Part shown: positions 26,428-35,394 of the stretch, piece after piece
Layout of the letters: every line of letters begins with the position of its first letter
Numbering within the stretch: position 1 is the stretch's first letter
Origin: Chloroherpeton thalassium ATCC 35110
GTDB lineage: Bacteria; Bacteroidota; Chlorobiia; Chlorobiales; Chloroherpetonaceae
Direction: 5' to 3'
DNA length: 64,000 bases
NCBI RefSeq assembly: GCF_000020525.1
Contig: NC_011026.1
Coordinates: forward strand, 3,144,001-3,208,000
Program-made: the position numbers and the translations under genes
The notes under the pieces: generated by a model
Databases searched by the model: none
Told to the model about the DNA's origin: nothing
The model's input: only the letters and a program-made list of their open reading frames with translations

Positions 26428-27063
26428 TCATTTTGTGGCTGGCTGAGCCTCTGGTGGTTTCGCTTCGTTTGTTTTTTTCACGACGGCAAGACCTTCCTCT
26501 GCCGCTTTATAGCGAGCCTTCAAGTAATTGACAATTCGAATCGCATCTCGTCTTGTAATGTCGGAGTTTGGCATTTCATACATCCAGTTAATCAAAAAAT
26601 CCAGCTGATTTTTCCCGGCGTAATAATCGAGCCGATCTGCAACCATCTCTTGCGTGTGGCAACCATTGCATTTCAAATTGAACAGCCCTTCATATCTGAG
26701 ATACACTTCAATTTGAGCTGCATCGGACTCCGAAATATTTGAATTCGGGAATCGCTTCATCCATTTGATAAGAAAATCCACCTTATCGGCTGAGGTGTAC
26801 TGATCCAATTTCTCGGAAACCGTTTTAATCGTATGGCAACCTTCATCGCACTTGTGTGCATAAACGGCATTATAACTGACCAACTTATCCACATTTGCAT
26901 AAGGCAGGGGACGCTCTTTTTGCGATTGCTGCTCTGAATAAACGACCTGTTCACTTTGCATTACGCTTTCATGCACCGGCTTAAACGTAAAAATCAAAGC
27001 CAAGACAAAAAGACTACTGGTAAAAATATGACCTCGTTGAAACTGTTTTTTTTTGTTTTTCAT
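26428..27063 (-). CDS. Two-domain c-type cytochrome with CX3CH and CX2CH haem sites
   Basis: A 211-residue exported protein with an N-terminal hydrophobic segment (residues about 14-30, FTSSLFVLALIFTF) that acts as signal or anchor. It contains two similar units: unit 1 has KCDEGCH followed by FLIKWMKRFPNSNISESDAAQI, unit 2 has KCNGCH followed by FLINWMYEMPNSDITRRDAIRI. The second site is a normal CXXCH; the first has three residues between the cysteines. I checked the codons of the first site on the DNA (tgc gat gaa ggt tgc cat). The units differ from typical mono-haem cytochrome c in spacing. It probably carries electrons in the periplasm; partners unknown. The tail is rich in A, P, K and E. 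Confidence 0.82.
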   Translation of the reverse strand: MKNKKKQFQRGHIFTSSLFVLALIFTFKPVHESVMQSEQVVYSEQQSQKERPLPYANVDKLVSYNAVYAHKCDEGCHTIKTVSEKLDQYTSADKVDFLIKWMKRFPNSNISESDAAQIEVYLRYEGLFNLKCNGCHTQEMVADRLDYYAGKNQLDFLINWMYEMPNSDITRRDAIRIVNYLKARYKAAEEGLAVVKKTNEAKPPEAQPATK

Positions 27064-27364
27064 CGCTCAGAAATAGTTAATATTTTTTTATTAGCACGGC
27101 TGTTTATTAGAACAAAAATCTGTTTTGTTTAGAATGTAAATTTCGCTGGAGCGTTCCCTAAAGTAAATTTTAAACGGTTATTTGCGAACACGTCAATAGC
27201 TAAATCGGTTAAATTGCTTAAAGTTTAAAGTTATCACAAATACGCCTAACCGACTATCGAGAAGCAGTTTAACTTAATAAAGATTCTAAACGTAAGCAAT
27301 AAATCGCCCCAAATTTATCTGTATGGTAAATTGGCTTACCGAAACCTCACAAGTGTTTGCAACA
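27064..27364. other. Intergenic region, 301 bases, no gene recognised
   Basis: AT-rich stretch between the cytochrome gene and polA, both on the minus strand. It should contain the cytochrome promoter and any polA terminator, but I could not identify either convincingly. No RNA gene or repeat is apparent. Confidence 0.5.
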
Positions 27365-30160
27365 TCAATGCGCCTCGATCCAATTTGCGCCCGTGCCGAC
27401 TTCGACTTCAATCGGCACGTTTCGAATGCCGATGGCTTTTGCCGCTTCAATCATTTCACGCTGAACCAACTCGGGCAAAATATCCACTTCGCTTTCGTGC
27501 ATATTAAACAGGAGTTCGTCATGCACTTGCAAAATCATTCGCGAACGAAGGCTTTGCTTGTGAATGTCGCTTGCAATGCCGAGCATGGCTTTTTTGATCA
27601 TGTCGGCTGCCGTGCCTTGAATCGGCGTGTTGATGGCCGCGCGTTCGGCAGCGCTTCGGATGGAAAAATTTTTGCTGTTCAGGTCTCGGATATAGCGCCG
27701 TCGCCCCAACAGCGTTTCCACATAGCCCGACGCTCTGGCTTTGTCCAAAATGCCTTCCAAGTAGCTGAAAATCATCGGGTATTTTTCTTTGTACTGCGAA
27801 ATAATTTCCTTCGCCTCCGCTTGCGAAATGTCGAGCCGCTGCGCGAGACCAAACGGCATGATGCCGTAAAGCACGCCGAAATTGACCTCTTTCGCCTTGC
27901 GCCGCATGTCTTTGGTGACTTCATCGGTCTCGAAAATCAGTTTGGCGGTGGTGCTGTGAATATCCTCACGGTTTTGAAATGCGCCGAGCATGGTCGGGTC
28001 GCCGGAAAGTTCGGCGGCGATGCGTAGCTCGATTTGCGAATAATCGGCGCTCAGCAGCGTGTGATGCGCATCGCTCGGGACGAACGCGCCGCGAATTTCG
28101 CGCCCGATTTCCGTGCGAATCGGAATATTTTGCAAATTCGGATTGGACGACGACAGCCGCCCCGTCGCCGCAATGTGTTGATTAAACGAAGTGTGAATCC
28201 GCCCCGTTTTCGGATGCACGAGATTCGGCAGGGCGTCGACATAAGTGGATTTCAATTTTTGCAAACTGCGATATTCCAAAATTTGCTTGGCCACGGGAAA
28301 GGATTCCGCCAATTCTTCAAGCACGCGCACATCGGTCGAATAGCCCGTTTTCGTGCGCCGCTTCGCCGGCAATTTCAATTTTTCAAACAAAATTTCGGAA
28401 AGCTGCTTCGGCGAATCCAAATTGAACGCTTCTCCCGCCGCGTCGTAAATAATTTTCGAGACGCGCCCGAGTTCCGTGCCGAGCGTTTCGGAAAGCGTTT
28501 TCAAAACGGCGACATCCAAACGAACGCCTTCATGCTCCATGTCGGCCAAAACGCCGACGAGCGGAAATTCCAATTCCTCACAAATTTTTTTCAACGGCTC
28601 GTTTTCCCCTAACGCTTTTTCCAAAACGTTTTTCAGTTGCAAGGCAACGTCGGCGTCTTGGCAGGCGTAATCCGAAAGCGTTTTCGGCTCAACCTCATAA
28701 ATCGATTTCTCCGATTTTCCCTTGCCGACAAGGTCGGCGTATTTGACGGTTTCAAGCCCGAGATGATCGGCGGCGAGGTCGTCCAAGTTGTGCGTTTTAT
28801 CGGGATTGAGGACATAGCTGGCAAGCATCGTATCGAAGCGGACGGGCTGCACCCGCACGCCGTAATTTTTCAGCACCAGCATATCGTACTTCAGATTTTG
28901 CCCGATTTTGCCGATTTCGGGATTTTCCAAAATCGGCTTCAACACCCGAATTGCCGTTTCGCGCGAAAGAGCACTTTCCGCACAATAAACGAAAAACGCT
29001 TCGCCGGGCGCAAAGGAAAACGAAATGCCAACCAGCTCGGCGTCCAGTGTGGTGAGGCTGGTCGTTTCCGTATCGAACGCGAATTCCTTCAGCGAGCCGA
29101 GTTTTTCGGCAAGTTGATTTAGGTCGTCTTCATCTTGAATCAGCGTGTAGTTGCCGAGATCGCGCGGCTGTTTTTTTGCAAATTGAAAATTCGGGTCGAC
29201 ATTTGCGCCGAAATTAAATTCAAGGTCGGCGTCCGAAGCGGCTTGCTCATTTTTTTTTTCCGGCGAACTTTTGAATCGAGCTGCGAGCGTGCGAAACTCG
29301 AGTTCCTCAAAAAGCGGCAATAAAAAATCAAGGTCCGGCGACTTTTGCTTTAAATCATCGAGCGTGAGGTCGATGTCCATATCGGTTTTGATGGTCATCA
29401 AAAACCTACCGTTTTCAAGCGCCGCTTTGGACTTGAGCAGGCTTTCACGCGCACGGGGGCGAAGTTCGTACAGGTTTTCATAAATCTTTGCAATCGAACC
29501 ATATCTATTAATCAAGTTGGCCGCCGTTTTAGGGCCGATGCCCGGCGCGCCGGGAATATTGTCCGACGAGTCGCCCATGAGCGCGAGCATGTCCAAAAAT
29601 TGTTCGGGATAAACGCCGTAGTGCGACTTGACTTCCTCGGCGCCGTAAAGCAAAAACTCGTCATTTTGGCGAGCGGGCTTGAGCAGCTTGACGCCGTCAT
29701 GCACAAGCTGGGCAAAATCTTTATCGGGCGTAACGAGAAAGAGATTGCAGCGATCTTCAAACTTTTTTGTGAGCGTGCCGATAATATCGTCGGCCTCAAA
29801 GCCCGGGCGCTTGAGCATGGGGATGCCCATCGCCGGCACAATTTCCAAGATTTTCCCCAACTGCTGAATTAAATCAGTAGGTGGCGCAGGGCGCTGCGCT
29901 TTGTAATCGGGAAACGCCTCATGACGAAAAGTTTTTTCCTTAGAATCAAATGCGACGACCAGAAAATCAGGCCGATAGGTTTCCTCAATTTTGAGAATCG
30001 TATTGATAAATCCGTAAATCGCGCCGGTTGGAAACCCGCTCTGAGTTTGCATCCGTGCGGACATCAAGGCGTAGTAGGAGCGAAAAACAAGCGCCATGCC
30101 ATCGAGCAAAAACATCGAAGGTTTTTGGCGCTCGGCAGGCTGAGAAAGCTGTTCAGACAT
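27365..30160 (-). CDS. polA: DNA polymerase I
   Basis: A 931-residue polymerase for gap filling and Okazaki fragment processing. Residues about 15-290 form the 5'-3' exonuclease (FLLDGMALVFRSYYAL, GDSSDNIPGAPGIGPKTAANL). Residues about 330-520 are the 3'-5' proofreading domain, with an intact FAFDTETTSL (DxE) motif and YACQDADV. Polymerase motif A is SADYSQIELRIAAE, motif B KEVNFGVLYG and motif C ILQVHDELLFN. All three activities therefore look intact. The frame opens at TTG 30193; the ATG at 30160 (MSEQLSQPAERQ) is preferred. It follows pycAB on the same strand with a 190-base gap. Confidence 0.97.
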   Translation of the reverse strand: MSEQLSQPAERQKPSMFLLDGMALVFRSYYALMSARMQTQSGFPTGAIYGFINTILKIEETYRPDFLVVAFDSKEKTFRHEAFPDYKAQRPAPPTDLIQQLGKILEIVPAMGIPMLKRPGFEADDIIGTLTKKFEDRCNLFLVTPDKDFAQLVHDGVKLLKPARQNDEFLLYGAEEVKSHYGVYPEQFLDMLALMGDSSDNIPGAPGIGPKTAANLINRYGSIAKIYENLYELRPRARESLLKSKAALENGRFLMTIKTDMDIDLTLDDLKQKSPDLDFLLPLFEELEFRTLAARFKSSPEKKNEQAASDADLEFNFGANVDPNFQFAKKQPRDLGNYTLIQDEDDLNQLAEKLGSLKEFAFDTETTSLTTLDAELVGISFSFAPGEAFFVYCAESALSRETAIRVLKPILENPEIGKIGQNLKYDMLVLKNYGVRVQPVRFDTMLASYVLNPDKTHNLDDLAADHLGLETVKYADLVGKGKSEKSIYEVEPKTLSDYACQDADVALQLKNVLEKALGENEPLKKICEELEFPLVGVLADMEHEGVRLDVAVLKTLSETLGTELGRVSKIIYDAAGEAFNLDSPKQLSEILFEKLKLPAKRRTKTGYSTDVRVLEELAESFPVAKQILEYRSLQKLKSTYVDALPNLVHPKTGRIHTSFNQHIAATGRLSSSNPNLQNIPIRTEIGREIRGAFVPSDAHHTLLSADYSQIELRIAAELSGDPTMLGAFQNREDIHSTTAKLIFETDEVTKDMRRKAKEVNFGVLYGIMPFGLAQRLDISQAEAKEIISQYKEKYPMIFSYLEGILDKARASGYVETLLGRRRYIRDLNSKNFSIRSAAERAAINTPIQGTAADMIKKAMLGIASDIHKQSLRSRMILQVHDELLFNMHESEVDILPELVQREMIEAAKAIGIRNVPIEVEVGTGANWIEAH

Positions 30161-30296
30161 GCGTGATTTTACATTCGGTTGGTTTTTAAACAAAGTTGTG
30201 TTGGGTCAAGATATTAAAATCAAAGAGGGTTTTCTACATCTTGAGACGGATTAACGGACGGGACAGGGTTTTTATTTTTGGGGAAATCAAATTAGA

Positions 30297-30326
30297 GGTA
30301 ACGGCTGTCAAACGACCGCCGTTTCC
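30297..30326 (-). terminator. Possible terminator after pycB
   Basis: Arms 30297-30305 (ggtaacggc) and 30318-30326 (gccgtttcc) pair at 8 of 9 positions around a 12-base loop, 24 bases downstream of the pycB stop on the minus strand. There is no strong T tract, so this is a weak call. Confidence 0.4.
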
Positions 30327-30350
30327 CCCTAATATCATTGAATCAAGAAC

Positions 30351-32384
30351 TTAGTGCAATGGCCCTTCGACTTCTTCAAGCGCCATGAGCAATTGGCCTT
30401 CGACGACCATGTCGTTGATTTTGACCGCAATCTCCGTGACCTGCGCATTGAACGGCGCGAGAATGGCATTTTCCATTTTCATGGCTTCGAGGTTTGCAAT
30501 TTCCTCGCCCTTATGGACAATGTCGCCAACCCTCAAGCCGCCACGCTCAGGATTGCCAACCCGCCAAACCGTACCATTAATCGGCGCTGCAATTTCATTT
30601 GCGCCTTTGGCCATTTTGATTTCGGTCTTTTTCGCACGCGGCGTATTGACCTGAAAAACACGCGTTTGGTTATTCACACGCATCACGACATGAATCACGC
30701 CTTCGTGCTCGCCGCCAATCGAGACACGCTCGATGGAATAAGGCACACCGCTATATTCAAACTCTACTTTGTCGCCCGGCGCTTTGAGCCCGCGACGCCA
30801 CACATCCGTTGGCAAAACAAGCGGCGCATCGCCATATTCCTCGCGGAATTTGATGAGCGTTACGCAATCTTTTGGGTGCATCAAATAAAGAACAAACTCT
30901 TCCTCACTCGGAGAACGGCCAATTTGATCGGCGAGCTCTTCACGAAGTTTCGCCAAATCATCCGCCTTGACGGCGTCAAGCGGCGATAGTTCTTTTCGAC
31001 TTTTGAGCTTTTCTTCCCATTCGTCGCCAAAGGTGCTGCGATAAACCCACTCGTCTGGCCAGCCTTGCGGGAGTTTTCCGTAGCCGCCCAAAAGCAAGTT
31101 CTTGAAATCGCTTGGCGCATTGTAGAAAATCGTGAGCAGTTCTTCCTGCTCAGACTCGTTCATCTCCTCAAACTTCTGAGCTTTTTCTTCTACAAACTTC
31201 GCGAGTAAGTCAATCACATGATTGACGCCGGCTTCGCCGCGCTCTTTGGCATACATATTGACGATGCCGCTGCAAGTCACCCAAGTGATTTGCGAACCGG
31301 GCGTGACATCAAAATATTTGACGATTTTGTTAAAAAGCGACATGACCTTCAAAATCGCGGGCATGAGGTGCAAAAAGCCACCTTTTTGCGCCTGCTCAAA
31401 CGAGCTTGGAAACGCGCCACCCGGCATCCGGTGCATGGTCACATTGTAATCAAAGCCTTTAAATGGCGATTCCGCCCATTCATAATGTTGAATCCAATCG
31501 CGCGCTTTGAGAACCGCACTGTCCGCCGACTCGTGATTCAAATGAACTTTAATGCCGGACTCAATCAAATACGCGGCAACGCTGAGCAGCGGCGCTTGGC
31601 CATAGAAACGCGTGAGCGAATCTTCCTCAACATCCAAAATGCTTGCGCCAGCTTCAGCTGCAGCCAAAAGTGCCGGCAACGCCAAACCATCGGTGGCGTG
31701 GCGATGATATTGCAACACCAAATCAGGATACTTCTGCTTGATGCTATCGATTAGGCTTTTCACGCGAGTTGGACTGCCGACGCCAGCCATATCCTTGATG
31801 CAAAGGATAATTTCGTCCGTGCCGCCGCACAAATCCACAATTTCCCCCACGACGCCGAGATAATACGCGTTTGTCGTCCAATCGGCTTGGGTAAATGAAA
31901 TGGCCGGCTCAAACAAACGCCCGCGCTTTAAAACGACCTCAGCCGCTGTGCGCATGTTGCGAATGTCGTTTAAAAACGAGAAACAACGCCAAACATCGAT
32001 ATCCACTTTTGAAATCACATGCTCGATCACATTTTTCGGATACGGGCGATAGCCCCAAAGATTGGTCTCACGAATTAAGGTTTGCAGTAAGACGTTCGGC
32101 ATTTTTTCACGAAGCAATTCAAGCTCCTCGAAAGGCGTTTCCTTGCGATTCATAATTCCCACATGCCAGCGTGCGCCGCCATGACATTCGGAACTAAACA
32201 AGCCCATTTCGTTGTAGAATGGCGCCAATGTGGAAAGATCGTGAATGCGAAGTCTATTTTTATAGTCGGACTGACCCGCGTCGCGCATACCGGTTGATGT
32301 AAAGGAAATCGATCCCAGTGCGCGAACATTTTGCACGATTTCCTTCGGGCTCATGCCCGGTTTTGCAAAAACGAAGTTCTTCAT
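30351..32384 (-). CDS. pycB: Pyruvate carboxylase subunit B (carboxyltransferase plus biotinyl domain)
   Basis: A 677-residue protein of the pyruvate carboxylase/oxaloacetate decarboxylase alpha family. The carboxyltransferase domain (about 20-480) has the metal and substrate residues: R34, D35 and Q38 in GMRDAGQS, the carbamylated lysine in CIKDMAGVG and the HxH pair in YHRHATDG. The usual DTT before the RD is replaced by STG, and the usual histidine of RDAHQS is glycine, so it belongs to a divergent branch. The biotinyl domain at the C terminus has the biotin lysine in EAMKMEN. With PycA it carboxylates pyruvate to oxaloacetate, an anaplerotic step also used in reductive carbon metabolism. 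It starts 6 bases after pycA stops. Confidence 0.9.
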   Translation of the reverse strand: MKNFVFAKPGMSPKEIVQNVRALGSISFTSTGMRDAGQSDYKNRLRIHDLSTLAPFYNEMGLFSSECHGGARWHVGIMNRKETPFEELELLREKMPNVLLQTLIRETNLWGYRPYPKNVIEHVISKVDIDVWRCFSFLNDIRNMRTAAEVVLKRGRLFEPAISFTQADWTTNAYYLGVVGEIVDLCGGTDEIILCIKDMAGVGSPTRVKSLIDSIKQKYPDLVLQYHRHATDGLALPALLAAAEAGASILDVEEDSLTRFYGQAPLLSVAAYLIESGIKVHLNHESADSAVLKARDWIQHYEWAESPFKGFDYNVTMHRMPGGAFPSSFEQAQKGGFLHLMPAILKVMSLFNKIVKYFDVTPGSQITWVTCSGIVNMYAKERGEAGVNHVIDLLAKFVEEKAQKFEEMNESEQEELLTIFYNAPSDFKNLLLGGYGKLPQGWPDEWVYRSTFGDEWEEKLKSRKELSPLDAVKADDLAKLREELADQIGRSPSEEEFVLYLMHPKDCVTLIKFREEYGDAPLVLPTDVWRRGLKAPGDKVEFEYSGVPYSIERVSIGGEHEGVIHVVMRVNNQTRVFQVNTPRAKKTEIKMAKGANEIAAPINGTVWRVGNPERGGLRVGDIVHKGEEIANLEAMKMENAILAPFNAQVTEIAVKINDMVVEGQLLMALEEVEGPLH

Positions 32385-32390
32385 AGTTTT

Positions 32391-33848
32391 TTAAATCCAG
32401 TTCGGTGTTCCAAGAGCAGAAATTTCGGCGACATACTTTGCAATCTTCAACGCCTCGTCTTCATGGTCGACTTCTTTGAAGCTGGCCACGAGTTCAGCCA
32501 TGTGCTGCTCGAGGAACTTTGTTGAAAAATCACCTTCTATGAATTTGGGATGACGAATAATGCTGAGCAACATCGGCGCGAGCGTTTTGACACCCTCAAC
32601 ACGCAGATTGCGGCAAAGCACGCTATCCATTTTCATAATAGCCGTTTCTCTATCCGGGCCTGCGGTCATGAGCAGCATGGCTAAAGAATCATAGTACGGT
32701 GGTATTTCGCCGCCTTCAAAAATACCTTGAGCCACACGAATGCCCGGTCCTGCATTCAAATGCAACCGAGAGACTTTTCCGAATGATGGGCTGAAATTTT
32801 TTGGATCTTCCGCATTGAGACGAACTTCAAGTGCCCAACGGTTTGGGTTAATATCTTCCTGTGCGAAGTGCAGCGTTTCGCCCTGGGCAATGTCGATCAT
32901 GAGGCTCACAATATCTACGCCCGTGATGAGCTCCGTGACACCGTGCTCGACTTGAAGCCGTGTATTAACCTCCAGGAAATAGAACTTTTGCGTATCCGCA
33001 TCAAAGAGAAACTCAACCGTGCCTGCAGAAGTGTAGCCAATGGCTTTCATCAAGCGCACCGCCGTTTGGCAAATATCCTGACGGATTTCCGGCGTGATGC
33101 TTGGCGACGGTGCTTCTTCAATCACCTTCTGGTTGCGGCGTTGAATCGTGCATTCACGTTCGAACAAGTGAATCACATTGCCGTGCGAGTCGGCCACAAT
33201 TTGCACCTCAATGTGACGGCTTTTTTGGATGAACTTTTCAACCAAAACTTCTTCATCGCCAAACGACTTTTTCGCTTCGGATTTTGCTTGCTGAAACGCG
33301 CCTTCCAATTCGCATTCCTGCTGAACGCGCACCATGCCTTTTCCGCCGCCGCCGGCAGTGGCTTTAATCATAATCGGATAGGCGACGTCCTCGTCCTTCA
33401 TCCATTTGCGAATGTCGTCGGGCGATTTCGGATTATTGACGCCCGGAATGACCGGCACGTTTGCCTCGACCGCCGTTTTTTTCGCGCGGATTTTATCGCC
33501 CATTTTATCAATGACTTCCGCGCTCGGGCCAATCCAAATCAAGCCGGCATCTTGGACTTTCTTTGCGAAAACGGCATTTTCGGAAAGAAATCCCCATCCC
33601 GGATGAATGGCATTTGCACCCGTTGAGCGAGCGGCATTGATAATTTTATCTTGATTCAAATACGACTCGCTTGGCGGCGCGTCGCCAATATGAACCGCGC
33701 TATTGGCCATAAAAACATGCGCGGCCAACCTATCGGGTGTGCTATACACAGCCGTTGTCGGTATTTTTCTGTCCTGACAAGTTTGAATGACACGAACCGC
33801 CGGAACACTGCGGTTTGCAACCAAAACTTTTTTAATCTTTCTTTCCAT
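32391..33848 (-). CDS. pycA: Pyruvate carboxylase subunit A (biotin carboxylase)
   Basis: A 485-residue ATP-dependent biotin carboxylase, first gene of the pair. Residues about 1-120 are the N-terminal domain (KKVLVANRSVPAVRVIQTCQ, a variant of the usual NRGEIA motif), the ATP-grasp region follows with a glycine-rich loop (KATAGGGGKGMVRV), the catalytic segment EVNTRLQVEHGVTE and the C-terminal domain RLNAEDP. The NRSVPAVR reading replaces NRGEIAVR and EHGVTE replaces EHPVTE, both mild deviations. It transfers CO2 onto the biotin carried by PycB. Acetyl-CoA carboxylase AccC is the alternative assignment, but adjacency to the carboxyltransferase favours pyruvate carboxylase. Confidence 0.9.
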   Translation of the reverse strand: MERKIKKVLVANRSVPAVRVIQTCQDRKIPTTAVYSTPDRLAAHVFMANSAVHIGDAPPSESYLNQDKIINAARSTGANAIHPGWGFLSENAVFAKKVQDAGLIWIGPSAEVIDKMGDKIRAKKTAVEANVPVIPGVNNPKSPDDIRKWMKDEDVAYPIMIKATAGGGGKGMVRVQQECELEGAFQQAKSEAKKSFGDEEVLVEKFIQKSRHIEVQIVADSHGNVIHLFERECTIQRRNQKVIEEAPSPSITPEIRQDICQTAVRLMKAIGYTSAGTVEFLFDADTQKFYFLEVNTRLQVEHGVTELITGVDIVSLMIDIAQGETLHFAQEDINPNRWALEVRLNAEDPKNFSPSFGKVSRLHLNAGPGIRVAQGIFEGGEIPPYYDSLAMLLMTAGPDRETAIMKMDSVLCRNLRVEGVKTLAPMLLSIIRHPKFIEGDFSTKFLEQHMAELVASFKEVDHEDEALKIAKYVAEISALGTPNWI

Positions 33849-34178
33849 ACAAAGCCCAACGCTTTATGCTCAAAAGAGCTAATTTAAAGTAAAATTTTTG
33901 GCACTTGGACGCCATAAAAAATTGAGGGGAGTTTCTTTGAAATAGCATTGAAGGATATGCAAAACAAACCAGATGAAAAAGAAACAACTTTGGGTATTTC
34001 CCTAAAAATTTTGCCCCAAAATAAGGATTGACTTTCTATTAAAGAAACATTTATTCCAAGAACCAGCATTTTCTAACTTTAGAGAATGGGACAAAACATC
34101 GGTTCTTCATAAACTCATCAATGTTAATTTTTTGACCTAAGAGCGAAACCAGCAACGAACCATAATGCTAAACCGAAC
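33849..34178. other. Intergenic region, 330 bases, divergent promoters expected
   Basis: Lies between pycA (minus) and the DUF6978-like gene (plus). AT-rich. A weak promoter-like pair (ttgact, 17-base spacer, ttattc) near 34028-34056 could serve the plus-strand cassette. No RNA gene or repeat seen. Confidence 0.4.
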
Positions 34179-34556
34179 ATGCTGACCCAAATAGAAGCTG
34201 ACAGATTAATTGAAATAGAAAAAATTCGTGTTGACGATAAATGCTATTCCTATCCGGCTCTTGGCGGAAAATTATCCATACCGCTTATTTCAACCGACGG
34301 AAAGGAAAATTTCTTTCTTGACATTCATAAGGCAAGAATAAACCTGTTAAGAGGGACGTACCAAACAAGAGCAAGGCAGGTCATTCCTTTAATCAGACTT
34401 GATTTCGGCGGGGCGCCGCATACCAATCCCGATGGGGAGGATATTCCATGTCCTCATTTGCATATCTATCGCGAGGGATTTGGGGATAAATGGGCAATAG
34501 CCGCGCCGCTAAGTATTTTCATGCATTTGGATAATTATATATACAACTTTAGATGA
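34179..34556 (+). CDS. DUF6978-like protein, truncated by a frameshift
   Basis: A 125-residue reading frame. The segment PHTNPDGEDIPCPHLHIYRE followed by GFGDKWAIAAPLSIF resembles the DUF6978 family as I remember it; histidines and aspartates are dense here. The frame stops at 34554 after DNYIYNFR. In the +1 frame the sequence continues DDFMRYCNISQLPFIKEELF and stops at 34612-34614, directly against the ATG of the next gene. Loss of one base in the actttag stretch (34546-34552) would join the two parts into a protein of about 144 residues. The product is therefore a recent frameshift mutant, a sequencing error or a recoded gene. It is the first gene of a two-gene cassette with a DUF1828/DUF1829 protein. 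Function unknown. Confidence 0.75.
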   Translation: MLTQIEADRLIEIEKIRVDDKCYSYPALGGKLSIPLISTDGKENFFLDIHKARINLLRGTYQTRARQVIPLIRLDFGGAPHTNPDGEDIPCPHLHIYREGFGDKWAIAAPLSIFMHLDNYIYNFR

Positions 34557-34614
34557 TTTTATGAGATACTGCAACATCTCTCAGCTACCTTTTATAAAGG
34601 AGGAATTGTTTTAA
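34549..34614 (+). other. Out-of-frame C-terminal part of the DUF6978-like gene
   Basis: Read from 34549 in this frame the codons give LDDFMRYCNISQLPFIKEEL then F and TAA. The TAA (34612-34614) touches the ATG at 34615, which is a common arrangement for coupled genes, and the ribosome binding site of the next gene (aaaggagga, 34597-34605) lies inside this coding tail. This supports it being the original C terminus of the upstream protein. Confidence 0.65.
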
Positions 34615-35382
34615 ATGAAAAACGAAATTGACAATCTCTTGAACCAATATTTCAATTGGCTAAAAGATAGAACGATGCTTCGGGAGATGAACGGCGAGTG
34701 GATGGAAATTACAACGCCTTTTTTGGATAGACATAACGACCGGTTGCAAATCTATGCCAAGAAAATCAACGGCAGCTATTTAATCACCGACGATAGCTAT
34801 ACCATTGAAGATTTAAGCCTCTCTGGCTGCGCGCTGGATAGCAAAAAGCGGCAGGATTTACTGAAAACCGTCTTGAACGGCTTCGGCGTGGCGCTTGAGC
34901 ATAACGCACTGACGGTTAAGGCGTCGGCGCAAAATTTTGCCCGTTCTCAGCACAATTTGATTCAGGCCATGCTTGCCGTAAACGATATGTTTTATTTGGC
35001 AAAACCGTCCGTAGAAAGCCTTTTTTTTGAAGATGTCGCCGATTGGCTCGACTCGCACGACGTGAGATACACGCCGAGAGTCAAATTTACAGGCAAAAGC
35101 GGATACGATTATCTGTTTGACTTCGTCATCCCAAAATCAAAAAAGTGTCCCGAAAGAATCGTTCAAGCAATTAATGCGCCGAATAAAAACAGTACCCAAG
35201 CGTTCATTTTTTCATGGCACGATACAAAGGAAAACCGTGCGCCGAACGCACAGGCGTATGCCGTTTTAAATGATGAAGAAAAAAACTTGGCGCAAACCGC
35301 CATCGACGCGCTGAAAAATTACGATGTGACGCCCGTTTCGTGGCGCGAAAGGGAATCCATCATAGAGCTTTTGGCCAAATAA
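34615..35382 (+). CDS. DUF1828/DUF1829 domain protein of unknown function
   Basis: A 255-residue soluble protein. Residues about 25-120 match DUF1828 ([19 protein letters not shown], then a helical [16 protein letters not shown] segment) and residues about 130-250 match DUF1829 ([44 protein letters not shown]). The conserved GKSG-FDF, SWxDxxxxR and W residues could form an active site; a nuclease-like fold is speculation. The ATG has an excellent ribosome binding site (aaaggagga). It is paired with the DUF6978-like gene, a layout typical of toxin-antitoxin or defence modules, but no activity can be deduced. It is followed 12 bases later by yjbQ. Confidence 0.8.
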   Translation: MKNEIDNLLNQYFNWLKDRTMLREMNGEWMEITTPFLDRHNDRLQIYAKKINGSYLITDDSYTIEDLSLSGCALDSKKRQDLLKTVLNGFGVALEHNALTVKASAQNFARSQHNLIQAMLAVNDMFYLAKPSVESLFFEDVADWLDSHDVRYTPRVKFTGKSGYDYLFDFVIPKSKKCPERIVQAINAPNKNSTQAFIFSWHDTKENRAPNAQAYAVLNDEEKNLAQTAIDALKNYDVTPVSWRERESIIELLAK

Positions 35383-35394
35383 AACATCACGGAT

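Noticed and set aside
27323-30166. Long open frames on the plus strand opposite polA (e.g. 27323-28027, 28034-28612)
   Set aside because: They are shadows of a high-quality polA gene; products are arginine- and histidine-rich without family resemblance or ribosome binding sites.
32868-33626. 252-codon plus-strand frame opposite pycA
   Set aside because: Antisense shadow of the biotin carboxylase frame, with no start signals and non-protein-like composition.
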